From contig NZ_CAIJDP010000060.1 of assembly GCF_903819435.1 (NCBI RefSeq), positions 434,001 to 498,000 on the forward strand: a DNA stretch of 64,000 nucleotides, written 5' to 3'. Source of the stretch: Flavobacterium salmonis (GTDB lineage: Bacteria; Bacteroidota; Bacteroidia; Flavobacteriales; Flavobacteriaceae). Below the pieces are notes generated by a model. The model saw only the letters and a program-made list of their open reading frames with translations, was not told the DNA's origin and did not search any database. The first letter of the stretch is position 1. Every line of letters begins with the position of its first letter. The position numbers and the translations under genes were made by a program. Shown one piece after another: positions 8,696 through 17,193 of the stretch.

Positions 8696-9595
8696 ATGGT
8701 AAAAATCACTATAAAAGAAACTCAAAATCCGACGATCATAAAATTCGAATTTGAAGATTTTATAACTCAGAATCAAAATTTTGAATTCAAAAATATCGAT
8801 GAAGCAAAATCATCCCCTTTAGCTCAACAATTATTTTATCTTCCATTCGTAAAAACAGTTTATATTTCAGGGAATTTTATTGCTGTAGAAAGATTCAGTA
8901 TTGTAGAATGGGAGGATGTTCAGGATGCTGTTGCTGAACAAATTGAAGCTTTTGTTAATAACGGCGGTAGCATCATAAACATAGATGAAAACAAGTCTAA
9001 AAAACAACCGATAACTGTTTATGGGGAAACAACTCCAAATCCGGCTGCCTTAAAATTTGTAGTAAGCAGAATGCTGACTAAAAATGCTGTTGAATACAAA
9101 AATATAGACCAGACAACTTCTTCTCCATTAGCAAAAGAATTATTTAAGTTTCCATATGTGAAAGAAGTTTTTATTGATGAAAATTACATTTCGGTTACTA
9201 AATACGACATCAATGACTGGCAGGAAATTACTCTTGAACTAAGAACTTTCATCAAACAGTTTATTGAAAATGGAGGAACAGTTTTAGACGAAAGTTTAAT
9301 TGAAACTTCTACTAAAAATGATATTACAAAAGATGAAGCTTTTGATAAATTAGACGTAACATCACAACAAATAATTAACATTCTGGAAGAATATGTAAAG
9401 CCGGCTGTTGCAGCAGATGGAGGAAATATTGCTTTTGATTCGTATAATGAAAATGACAAAGTTGTAAAAGTGATTTTACAGGGTGCCTGCAGTGGTTGTC
9501 CATCCTCTACATTTACTTTAAAAAGTGGTATCGAAAATATGCTAAAAAGCATGTTGAATGATGAAAAAATTACTGTTGAAGCTTTAAATGCTTAA
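8696..9595 (+). CDS. Nfu-type iron-sulfur cluster scaffold with duplicated N-domain
   Basis: 299 residues. The C-terminal NifU-like domain (about 218-299) carries the CxxC of GACSGCPSS near residues 264-267 that binds a [4Fe-4S] cluster for transfer to apoproteins. Upstream are two copies of the Nfu N-terminal domain, about 9-97 and 111-197. Their shared landmarks are NPxxxKF, SSPLAxxLFxxPxVKxVxI and a final NGGxI/V. The protein is cytoplasmic and lacks the U-type N-domain. It stands alone, followed by a terminator, so no operon partner helps to name its client. Confidence 0.9.
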   Translation: MVKITIKETQNPTIIKFEFEDFITQNQNFEFKNIDEAKSSPLAQQLFYLPFVKTVYISGNFIAVERFSIVEWEDVQDAVAEQIEAFVNNGGSIINIDENKSKKQPITVYGETTPNPAALKFVVSRMLTKNAVEYKNIDQTTSSPLAKELFKFPYVKEVFIDENYISVTKYDINDWQEITLELRTFIKQFIENGGTVLDESLIETSTKNDITKDEAFDKLDVTSQQIINILEEYVKPAVAADGGNIAFDSYNENDKVVKVILQGACSGCPSSTFTLKSGIENMLKSMLNDEKITVEALNA

Positions 9596-9616
9596 AAAAC
9601 AAATTAATTTATATTT

Positions 9617-9642
9617 AAAAGCGTCATTTATGGCGCTTTTTT
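9617..9642 (+). terminator. Intrinsic terminator after the Nfu gene
   Basis: AAAAGCGTCA, a 4-base loop and TGGCGCTTTT form a stem with one wobble pair, then a T-run. It lies 21 bases after the stop codon. Confidence 0.75.
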
Positions 9643-9741
9643 AAGCTCCATACTTAACTTATTTTCAGTAATTTATCAAAGAAACCTATATATTTAAGCA
9701 AAATAGTTAATATTGCATTTAACTTATTAATTTTATGAAAC

Positions 9742-10116
9742 ATGGGACTATCATCGTTTTTAAGAAATTTACTCGGCAAATCTAAGAATTCCTCTGTCGC
9801 CCTCAGTACTCAAACACAAAATGCCAATACAGAAACCGAAGAAACGACTGCAACTTCATATATTGAAAAAGCAGAAACTTTTTTCGAGGAAACTTTTACT
9901 AAAATTAAAGAAACCTCAGAACCTATATTCGAAGAGGCTGAGGAATTTACTGATCAGGCAAAAGATATCCTAAGTCAATATGTAGAAAAAACGACAGACT
10001 CTCTAAATGACATTATTGATTCCGTAAAAGAGAGTGTAGAAACTGAAAATACTCAACCAATAGCTTATGATACAGTAGTAGACATTAGCGAAAAAACAAT
10101 AACAGAAAATGACTAA
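9742..10116 (+). CDS. Small acidic helical protein, YtxH-like, unknown function
   Basis: 124 residues. After a short basic start (SSFLRNLLGKSKN) the protein is almost entirely Glu/Thr/Lys-rich amphipathic helix with heptad-like spacing (FFEETFTKIKETSEPIFEEA). No signal peptide, membrane segment or catalytic motif is present. It resembles the low-complexity YtxH or apolipoprotein-like helical proteins seen in Flavobacteria, but no firm family can be given. It precedes the mechanosensitive-channel gene, which has its own promoter. Confidence 0.6.
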   Translation: MGLSSFLRNLLGKSKNSSVALSTQTQNANTETEETTATSYIEKAETFFEETFTKIKETSEPIFEEAEEFTDQAKDILSQYVEKTTDSLNDIIDSVKESVETENTQPIAYDTVVDISEKTITEND

Positions 10117-10166
10117 TAACTGTTATATCTTATAAGAATTAAGACTTTTTTTCAACAGTAAATCTT

Positions 10167-10174
10167 TATATTTG
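10167..10174 (+). promoter_or_regulatory. -7 promoter box of the mscS gene
   Basis: TATATTTG is a perfect TAnnTTTG match 48 bases before the ATG. Transcription would begin near 10181, just ahead of a terminator-like hairpin. The -33 region has only a T-run. Confidence 0.5.
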
Positions 10175-10186
10175 CAAAATTAATAT

Positions 10187-10212
10187 ACCTTCTCTTTCAG
10201 AAGGTTTTTTTT
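10187..10212 (+). promoter_or_regulatory. Terminator-like hairpin in the mscS leader
   Basis: ACCTTCT, a 5-base loop and AGAAGGT form a perfect 7-bp stem followed by eight T. It lies between the promoter box and the start codon of the channel gene, with 10 bases left before the ATG. It looks like an intrinsic terminator acting as an attenuator. It could instead end read-through from the upstream gene. Confidence 0.6.
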
Positions 10213-10222
10213 ATCTAAAAAC

Positions 10223-11035
10223 ATGGATGTTAACCCAGATCAACTCAGTAATTACGCAACGCGATTTATTGATTTATTAATTGATTATTCACCGAAATTA
10301 ATTTCTGCTTTTTTAATTTTATTTATTGGCTTATACGCCATCAGATTGACAAACAGAATCATTAGAAACATAATGATTAAAAGAAATTTAGACCCCACTT
10401 TATCTAAGTTTCTTGCTGACATATTGCTATGGGCTTTACGAATTTTATTATTCGTAACCGTTATTTCAAATCTGGGAGTACCAACTTCATCATTTGTTGC
10501 TATTTTAGGAGCAATGGGTTTAGCTGTGGGCTTATCATTACAAGGTTCACTTTCAAACTTTGCCGGCGGAATGCTGATTATCCTTTTCAAGCCTTTCAAG
10601 GTAGGAGATACTATTGAAGCACAAGGCATTGTTGCTACAGTAGCAGAAATTCAAATTTTTGTTACAAAATTAATAACGGGAAACAACCAAACTGTTTTTA
10701 TTCCAAATGGAGCATTATCCAATGGAAATATTATTAATTATTCAATGCAGGGTGAGCGTAAAGCTGATTTAACTTTTGCCGTTTCTTATGACTCTGATAT
10801 CAAAAAAACAAAGGATATTTTGTTAGACGTGTTAATTAAAAACCCTAAAGTTCTTAAAACTCCGGCACCTGAAGTTTTTGTAAAGAACTTAACGGCAAGT
10901 TCTATAGAATTCGCAGTTCGTCCATGGGCAAAAAACGAAAACTACGGAGCTGTTTTTTCTGAAACTTTGGAGAATTGCAAAACAGCATTAGATGAAGCAG
11001 GTATTGCAATTCAACCTTATACGCTGCAGAAATAA
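10223..11035 (+). CDS. MscS-family small mechanosensitive channel
   Basis: 270 residues with three membrane helices in the N-terminal half. The pore helix is the Gly/Ala-rich segment AVGLSLQGSLSNFAGGM (about 96-112), followed by the MscS hallmark FKPFKVGDTIEA and the cytoplasmic beta and alpha/beta domains. It opens under membrane tension to release solutes on hypo-osmotic shock. The size is that of E. coli MscS. The short leader carries a terminator-like hairpin. It converges with tsaB with a 7-base gap. Confidence 0.92.
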   Translation: MDVNPDQLSNYATRFIDLLIDYSPKLISAFLILFIGLYAIRLTNRIIRNIMIKRNLDPTLSKFLADILLWALRILLFVTVISNLGVPTSSFVAILGAMGLAVGLSLQGSLSNFAGGMLIILFKPFKVGDTIEAQGIVATVAEIQIFVTKLITGNNQTVFIPNGALSNGNIINYSMQGERKADLTFAVSYDSDIKKTKDILLDVLIKNPKVLKTPAPEVFVKNLTASSIEFAVRPWAKNENYGAVFSETLENCKTALDEAGIAIQPYTLQK

Positions 11036-11042
11036 AAAATAC

Positions 11043-11714
11043 TTATTGTTTTTTTGAAGGAGTAATCATAAAATCTTTTAAATAATAAGGTTCAAAATAA
11101 GCGACATCTACAGTGTCGCTTTTTTGATACTTATCATAACTGATTTTACTCATTGCTGCAGCCGAAGGATATTTAATATCTTCTAAAAATATGAAATTTT
11201 CATTCGTCAAAACTAACTTGCATTTTTCTGCACAGTCACCAACAAAATAAATTGTTTCAGTAAAATCCTTAAACGAATTTTCATCAATAACTTCTGCAAG
11301 TATTCGTCTTTCAATTTCTAAGTCAGCATTATAAATTGCGCTGTAAACCTCCATTCTTCTGGCATCCAGCATTGAAATTATTTTCCCTTCAGTAACTTTA
11401 GCCTGAGATGCTAAAGTTTGCAAAGTATCTACTGCAATCAATGGGATGTTTAATGCAAAACATAATCCTTTTGCTGCCGAAACCCCTATTCGCAGACCGG
11501 TATAAGACCCAGGCCCCTGACTTACGGCAACTGCTGCTAAATCATGAACTAAAATTCCCGTTTCAACGATTATTTCTTCTATAAAAACATGTAATTTTTC
11601 AGCATGTGAATAGCCTTCTTCTGCAATTTCTTTGCATATAATGGTTTCACCATTTTTAGCAATGGATACAGAACAATTTTTGGTGGCGGTTTCTATATTG
11701 AGAATAAAAGACAA
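11043..11714 (-). CDS. tsaB: tRNA threonylcarbamoyladenosine biosynthesis protein TsaB
   Basis: 223 residues of the actin-like ASKHA fold. The motifs are LNIETATKNCSVSI at the N-terminus and GPGSYTGLRIGVSAAKGL near residue 67. TsaB partners TsaD and TsaE to make t6A at position 37 of ANN-decoding tRNAs. It serves a structural and dimerisation role and lacks the metal-binding His residues of TsaD. It lies 25 bases after a small membrane-protein gene that itself follows the efflux operon. Confidence 0.93.
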   Translation of the reverse strand: MSFILNIETATKNCSVSIAKNGETIICKEIAEEGYSHAEKLHVFIEEIIVETGILVHDLAAVAVSQGPGSYTGLRIGVSAAKGLCFALNIPLIAVDTLQTLASQAKVTEGKIISMLDARRMEVYSAIYNADLEIERRILAEVIDENSFKDFTETIYFVGDCAEKCKLVLTNENFIFLEDIKYPSAAAMSKISYDKYQKSDTVDVAYFEPYYLKDFMITPSKKQ

Positions 11715-11739
11715 TGTAATAAGTGTTTTTATTAAAAAA

Positions 11740-11994
11740 TCATCTGAAAATTAAAGTTGCAAAAATAAAGGTTAATAACCAAAATAACAGAAATGCTACA
11801 CATAAATTTGCTAATAAAAAGCCTAAATATATAATAAGTCTTTTTTGTACTGCAAAATATCTAAACTCATCATTATAATATTTTGTCTTATAAACACTGT
11901 AATGCACCCATATCAAATATATAACTACGAAAGTAAAAGCCCCAAGCAAACTGAAAAGGATTTCTGCCGGAACTCCATGCAATGCAATGATCAT
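11740..11994 (-). CDS. Small membrane protein of unknown function
   Basis: 84 residues with two hydrophobic segments (about 9-29 and 53-80) around a polar loop rich in Tyr and Lys. No family is recognised. It starts 9 bases after the stop of the upstream adaptor gene and lies 25 bases ahead of tsaB, so it is probably carried on the same message. Confidence 0.6.
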   Translation of the reverse strand: MIIALHGVPAEILFSLLGAFTFVVIYLIWVHYSVYKTKYYNDEFRYFAVQKRLIIYLGFLLANLCVAFLLFWLLTFIFATLIFR

Positions 11995-12003
11995 ACTATT
12001 GAT

Positions 12004-13299
12004 TTACTTTTTTGGAACTTCAGCTTTTTTAAGTTTTACCTTATCTCCGGAATTTAATTCTTTAGAAACGGTCGTATAAGGACCTGTAATAACAACATCA
12101 CCAGATTTCAATCCAGACATTATCTCGATATTGGTATCATCCTGAATACCTGTTTTTATAATTCTGATTTTTGCTTTATCCCCGACTTTTACGAAAACAC
12201 ATTCGAATCTTTTATCACTTTTAGGTGTAATCTTTTTATCTTCATTGGGATGATCCTCAACTTTAAAATCTTTTACAGCTGTTGTATCTGATTTTACTAC
12301 AACAGAGCTAATTGGCACTGCCAAAACATTAGTTTTCGTTTTTGTAATAATATCAACAGTTGCTGTCATTCCGGGTCTGAATGGTGAATATGATGCAGGC
12401 TTACCTTCCAGCAGATCCAGGTAAGATTCTTTTAAAATCCTAACCTTTACCTTAAAATTAGTCACCTGATCTGAAGTTAAAGTGGTACTTGCAGAATTCG
12501 AAATACTTGTTACAGTACCTTTAAATTTTTTCTTTAGATAAGCATCAACTTCTACATTTGCTTCATCACCTATTTTTATTTTTACAATATCATTTTCATT
12601 TACATCTACTTCAACTTCCATGTTGTTAAGATTAGCCACTCTTAAAAGTTCTGTTCCGGCCATCTGCTGCGTTCCCAGAACACGTTCACCCAACTCTACA
12701 TTTAATACTGAAATAGTTCCGTCTGCCGGAGCATAAATTGTGGTACGACCTAAATTATCTTTTGCCTCATTTACTGATGCAGAAGCACTTTGAACATTAT
12801 AATACGAACTTTGTCTAGTCGCTTTAGCAACTTCAAATGAAGCGATAGCCTTGTCCCAGTCAGATTTCGAAATAACACCTTTATCATACAAGGTTTTATT
12901 TCGCTCATAATTCGCTTTTGCTTCTTTAAAACTAGCTTCTGATTGAGTTAAGCCAGCCTTGGTTCCGGATAAATTTGAAACAGAACGATTATAACTTGAC
13001 GTATATAAATCCGGATTTATTTTTACCAGCAAATCACCTTTTTTTACAACCTGACCTTCTTTTACGTTTAACAAAATAATCTCCCCTGAAACTTCCGGAG
13101 ATATTTTAACTTCTATTTCAGGTTGAATTTTTCCTGTAGCTGAAACTGTTTCAATAATAGTTGAAGCTATTACTTTTGATGTTTCTACTTCTTTGCCTTC
13201 GTCCTTATTTCCTATTACTCCCGATTTTGAAAGTACTAGTAAAGCAGTAATAATAACTATTGCACCACCGACTAAGAAATAAATTGTTTTTTTTGACAT
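12004..13299 (-). CDS. Periplasmic adaptor (HlyD/RND-type membrane fusion protein)
   Basis: 431 residues. An N-terminal membrane anchor (about 6-23) is followed by a split biotinyl-lipoyl-like domain with GQVVKKGDLLVKINPDLY, a long alpha-helical hairpin (about 100-180), the second lipoyl half (APADGTISVLNVELGERV), a beta-barrel domain and a membrane-proximal domain near SGLKSGDVVITG. It bridges an inner-membrane transporter to a TolC channel. It is the last of a six-gene export operon and the second adaptor in it. Whether it serves this ABC transporter or another one cannot be told. Confidence 0.88.
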   Translation of the reverse strand: MSKKTIYFLVGGAIVIITALLVLSKSGVIGNKDEGKEVETSKVIASTIIETVSATGKIQPEIEVKISPEVSGEIILLNVKEGQVVKKGDLLVKINPDLYTSSYNRSVSNLSGTKAGLTQSEASFKEAKANYERNKTLYDKGVISKSDWDKAIASFEVAKATRQSSYYNVQSASASVNEAKDNLGRTTIYAPADGTISVLNVELGERVLGTQQMAGTELLRVANLNNMEVEVDVNENDIVKIKIGDEANVEVDAYLKKKFKGTVTSISNSASTTLTSDQVTNFKVKVRILKESYLDLLEGKPASYSPFRPGMTATVDIITKTKTNVLAVPISSVVVKSDTTAVKDFKVEDHPNEDKKITPKSDKRFECVFVKVGDKAKIRIIKTGIQDDTNIEIMSGLKSGDVVITGPYTTVSKELNSGDKVKLKKAEVPKK

Positions 13300-13305
13300 A
13301 CTAAA

Positions 13306-14688
13306 TTATTTTTGAATAACCGGAACTATTGGAATACCAAAGTAGAACTCAAGTATTTTTATTTTGAACATGTAATCATATTTTGTTCTGATAAGATCAG
13401 ATTGCGCGGTGGTCAATAATGTCTGCGCCTGAGTGAAATCAAATGAATTCATTAAACCAACATCGTATTTTTCTTTCGCATAATTATAGGATTGTTGTCT
13501 TGCTTCTAATGTCACAGTCGAAGATTCATAAGCATTTAATGCTCCTTTTGCATCTGTAAAAGCTGTGTAAACATTACGTTGCAAATCTAAACTTTTTTGC
13601 TCTAAATCTATTTTAGATTTTTCTAAACTTACTTTATTACGCTCAACATTATTTCGTACTGAAAAACCGTTGAAAATTGGAACATTTAACTGGAAACCAA
13701 AGTTATGCCCTTTATTATCACTAAATTGTCTAAATACTGGATCAGGACCTGTAGTATAGGGAATGTTATTTTCGTCCAATTTAACCTGATCACTATAACC
13801 TGCTCTTGTATTAAAACCATAAAAACCTGAAAGTGTGGGTTGATAAGCTCCTTTTGCAATGACAACGTTTTTTTCAGCAATTTCCAGATTTGTTTGTGCT
13901 ATTTTTAAATCTGTTCTTATTTCTTTCGCCTTATTATAAATATCAACTGGATTTTGCAATAAGATTCCATTTTCATCCTTAACATTTGTATCATCAATAA
14001 CATCAAAATCCGTAAAATCTTTCAATTGTAACAACTGAGCCAAACTTAATTTAGAAATTAACAAAGCATTTTCTGCAACAATAATATTTTGTTTGTCAGT
14101 TGCAACTGTAGCCTTTAAATCAAATAAATCTCCGCGGGGTATGGTTCCGGCGTTAACCATTTCTTCAGAACGCGTAAAACGTTTTTCATCAATCGCTAAT
14201 TGTTCTTTTCTTACTTTTAAATTCTCTTTATTAAAAAGAATTTCCAAAAACGCATTGGCTACATTCAATGAGACATCTTCCTGCATCTTAAGTAATTGAT
14301 ATCGAGATGCTATAATAGAAAGCTTTGTTCTTCTATAAATATTTTGATTTTGCAAACCTTTGTAGATATCTACACCAGCACTGACTCCTAATTGTGTATA
14401 CTGTGTCGTTTCTGTAGTATTAGCATTGGTAATCGGATTGGTATTACGACCAATATTCCACGAATGTTGAGCATTTCCGCTTACAGAAGGCAGATAATTT
14501 CCAAAAGCATCTTTTTTATCTATTGCTGCGTTTTTAACATCTAACTCAGATAGTTTTATGGTGATATTATTATCTAATGCATATCGCACACATTCTTCCA
14601 GTGTCCATTGTTTTGTTTGTGCCTGAGCTGATAATCCAAGCCCAAATAACAAGGCAAAAACAAGATTATTATATTTATTTATTTTCAT
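13306..14688 (-). CDS. TolC-family outer membrane efflux channel
   Basis: About 460 residues from the ATG at 14688. This start gives a clean signal peptide ending near AQAQ. An upstream ATG at 14721 adds 11 residues and is not preferred. The sequence begins KQWTLEECVRYALDNNITI, the standard TolC-family opening, and has two repeats of long helices (about 160-240 and 360-440) separated by strand segments. It forms a trimeric outer-membrane exit duct for the adaptors on either side of it. Its stop lies 6 bases before the next adaptor. Confidence 0.9.
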   Translation of the reverse strand: MKINKYNNLVFALLFGLGLSAQAQTKQWTLEECVRYALDNNITIKLSELDVKNAAIDKKDAFGNYLPSVSGNAQHSWNIGRNTNPITNANTTETTQYTQLGVSAGVDIYKGLQNQNIYRRTKLSIIASRYQLLKMQEDVSLNVANAFLEILFNKENLKVRKEQLAIDEKRFTRSEEMVNAGTIPRGDLFDLKATVATDKQNIIVAENALLISKLSLAQLLQLKDFTDFDVIDDTNVKDENGILLQNPVDIYNKAKEIRTDLKIAQTNLEIAEKNVVIAKGAYQPTLSGFYGFNTRAGYSDQVKLDENNIPYTTGPDPVFRQFSDNKGHNFGFQLNVPIFNGFSVRNNVERNKVSLEKSKIDLEQKSLDLQRNVYTAFTDAKGALNAYESSTVTLEARQQSYNYAKEKYDVGLMNSFDFTQAQTLLTTAQSDLIRTKYDYMFKIKILEFYFGIPIVPVIQK

Positions 14689-14722
14689 ATATTTCGAATG
14701 AAAGCAGAGTAAAGATACCATG

Positions 14723-14730
14723 CAAATTTA
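14723..14730 (-). promoter_or_regulatory. Possible internal promoter box for tolC and the second adaptor
   Basis: The minus strand reads TAAATTTG, matching TAnnTTTG, within the 79-base gap between the first adaptor and the tolC homologue. The nearest upstream TTG is only 14 bases away, so the support is weak. Confidence 0.3.
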
Positions 14731-14767
14731 ACATTTTATAAACCCAAAAATCTTTTACAAAATCAAA

Positions 14768-15889
14768 TTATTTTTTTTCGCCTTCTCCTTCACTAATCAA
14801 TCCCTGATTCCAGATTTTAATTTTATCAGAAGATTTAATCCCGCTCTTAACCTGAACATAAATTCCATCACTAACTCCTAAAACCAAATTTTTACGTTGA
14901 AATTTTTGAGCAGTAGTCTCTACTTCTACATATGGTTTTTGCGTTTTTTTGTCAAATTGAACCAATGATTCTTTGATAGCCAAAACCTTGTCTGCCTTTT
15001 CCAAAATAATTGAAGCATTTGCACTTAAACCAGCTCTGATAAAAGTAGCATCTCTATTTTCTAAAGAAGCTTTAATCTCAAATTGAATCGCTCCGTTTTC
15101 AGTTACTCCTTTGGGAGCTATATAAGTTAAAACTGCATTAAATTTTTTATTTTCTATGGCTCCGACTGTAATTTCGATTGCCATTTTTTCTTTTATTTTT
15201 CCAACTTCAGATTCATCTATCTTTCCAATAAAAATCATTCTTCCAACATCTGCAACACTTGCTATAGTCGTTCCTTCATTAAAATTATTACTCTCAATAA
15301 CCTGATTCCCTACTTTCACCGGTACGTCTAAAATCATTCCGTTAACTGTAGAACGAATAAGTGTATTGGCATAATTTCCTAATGATGCAGTTGTTCCTGT
15401 TTTTACAATATCTAGGTTTTGTTTTGCAGACAAATAATTTTGTTTAGCCTGCTTATAAGCCAATTGTGCTGCGTCAAAATCATTAGCCGAAATTACATCT
15501 TTATCAAATAAGGTCTTTTGTCTTTGGTATATCTTCTCCTGATTATCTAAAGCAATTTTAGCTGTCTGAACCTGATTTTGAGTACTGCTTACGTTAGATA
15601 CATTGGCAACAACCTTAATTTTTGCAATCATATCTCCGGCTTTAATTTTTTCTCCGGCTTTAATATAGACTGCTTCAATAATACCTGAGATATTTGGTTT
15701 GATCAGAACTTCTTCATCAGGCTGAATATTTCCGGTAGCAATAGTATTTTTTACAATCGTTTTAATTTCAGCTTTTTCTGTTTTAAAAACAATTGGTGAT
15801 TCCTGGTTTTTAGCATACAAATAATATAAAGCGCCAAAAAAGATAATGGTAATAAGAACTAAAATAGTTATAGTTATTCCTTTTTTCAT
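14768..15889 (-). CDS. Periplasmic adaptor of a MacAB-like ABC exporter
   Basis: 373 residues with an N-terminal membrane anchor (about 5-26). The lipoyl halves are recognisable at ISGIIEAVYIKAGEKIKAGD and IRSTVNGMILDVPVKVGNQV, separated by a helical hairpin (about 100-160), and barrel domains follow. It belongs to the MacA/HlyD family. The gene sits 36 bases after the second permease, so it is the likeliest direct partner of the ABC transporter. It is only loosely similar to the other adaptor in the operon and is about 58 residues shorter. Confidence 0.88.
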   Translation of the reverse strand: MKKGITITILVLITIIFFGALYYLYAKNQESPIVFKTEKAEIKTIVKNTIATGNIQPDEEVLIKPNISGIIEAVYIKAGEKIKAGDMIAKIKVVANVSNVSSTQNQVQTAKIALDNQEKIYQRQKTLFDKDVISANDFDAAQLAYKQAKQNYLSAKQNLDIVKTGTTASLGNYANTLIRSTVNGMILDVPVKVGNQVIESNNFNEGTTIASVADVGRMIFIGKIDESEVGKIKEKMAIEITVGAIENKKFNAVLTYIAPKGVTENGAIQFEIKASLENRDATFIRAGLSANASIILEKADKVLAIKESLVQFDKKTQKPYVEVETTAQKFQRKNLVLGVSDGIYVQVKSGIKSSDKIKIWNQGLISEGEGEKK

Positions 15890-15925
15890 TTGTTTTTATT
15901 TAATCGATTATTTTGATTTATAATT

Positions 15926-17191
15926 TTATTCTGTTCTTAATGCATCAACGGGCTTTACTTTTATTGCAATCTGAGCCGGAATAAAACCCGCTAATAGCCC
16001 TGACCCCACTAATATTAGTAAAGCAACAAATACAACTCCTAAGTCTACACTTGGGTTTGCAAACATGGTATTGCTGTTTGGAGGCATTGAATCTAATGCC
16101 ATGTTTAAAAGCGCAATGATTCCGGTCGCTACGGCTATCCCAAACATGCCTGAAATGATTGTTAAAAATATGGCTTCTGATAAAATCTGTCCTCTAACTG
16201 CTGCCGGAGTAGCACCCAAAGCTCTCCGAATTCCAATTTCTTTCGTACGTTCTTTAACAACAATAAGCATAATATTTGAAATACCGATTACACCGGAAAT
16301 CAACACCAAAGTTCCTACAAAATAAGCAATGATTTTTAAAATATTAAAAAGACTTTGCACTTTATTAAACTGTTCGTATAAATCAAAATTCCCAACTGCT
16401 CTTTCATCAGCAGGATTAACCGAGTGAAGTGCTTTTATTTTTTCTAAAATCTGTGGTTTTAAAGCCGTAATAGATGTTTCATCTTTGGCTGTAAGCGCCA
16501 TCCATCCTACCTTATCTCCATAATTAAAAGCTTGCTGAAAAGTTGTAAACGGGACAAAAATATTTTTTTGTTCCTGCTCAGCATTTCCTCCTTGTTGTTT
16601 AGAGTTATATACCCCAACGACCATAAAATTAATGCCGTTGATTTTTACATATGTCCCAACAGCTTCTTCTTCTTTTCCATAAAGCTCAGTAATAACACCT
16701 TTTCCAATTACCGCTACTTTTCTTCTTTCAAGTATGTCTTGTTGATTTATAAAACGCCCTTTTGTGATATCCATTGGTTGCTGCTTTATCAATTCAGGAT
16801 AATCACCATAAATGGTAAATGCAGAAGTTTTTGTCCCTCTAACTACATTGTTTGTCCCATTAAAATCACCCAATTGATTTCGGGGAGAAACATATAATAA
16901 ATCCGGAAAAGCTGCTTTTAAAGATGCAACATCACTATTTCTAAAATCATAACGACGTACTTTTGGTAAGCCCTTATATGCTTTTGATGTTGTCTGACTC
17001 CACATAAACATAGTGTTTGTAGCTATTCCGTCAAAACCTTTTTTTACCCCATTTTCCAATCCATTTCCTGCAGCAAGTAATATTACTAAAATAAATATAC
17101 CCCAAAACACACCAAATGCAGTTAAGACTGTTCTAAAAACATTGGCTGTTAAAGCCTGTAAAATCTCATCCCAATTATCTTTGCTAAACAT
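15926..17191 (-). CDS. MacB-like ABC transporter permease (second)
   Basis: 421 residues. One N-terminal transmembrane helix (about 17-43) is followed by a large periplasmic MacB core domain and three C-terminal FtsX-type helices, with ISNIMLIVVKERTKEIGIRR as the conserved cytoplasmic loop. It lacks its own ATPase and must use the separate ATPase gene upstream. It starts 2 bases after the stop of a paralogous permease, and the two probably form a heterodimer. MacB-type machines push periplasmic substrates such as peptides or antibiotics through TolC rather than across the inner membrane. The substrate is unknown. Confidence 0.9.
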   Translation of the reverse strand: MFSKDNWDEILQALTANVFRTVLTAFGVFWGIFILVILLAAGNGLENGVKKGFDGIATNTMFMWSQTTSKAYKGLPKVRRYDFRNSDVASLKAAFPDLLYVSPRNQLGDFNGTNNVVRGTKTSAFTIYGDYPELIKQQPMDITKGRFINQQDILERRKVAVIGKGVITELYGKEEEAVGTYVKINGINFMVVGVYNSKQQGGNAEQEQKNIFVPFTTFQQAFNYGDKVGWMALTAKDETSITALKPQILEKIKALHSVNPADERAVGNFDLYEQFNKVQSLFNILKIIAYFVGTLVLISGVIGISNIMLIVVKERTKEIGIRRALGATPAAVRGQILSEAIFLTIISGMFGIAVATGIIALLNMALDSMPPNSNTMFANPSVDLGVVFVALLILVGSGLLAGFIPAQIAIKVKPVDALRTE

Positions 17192-17193
17192 AG

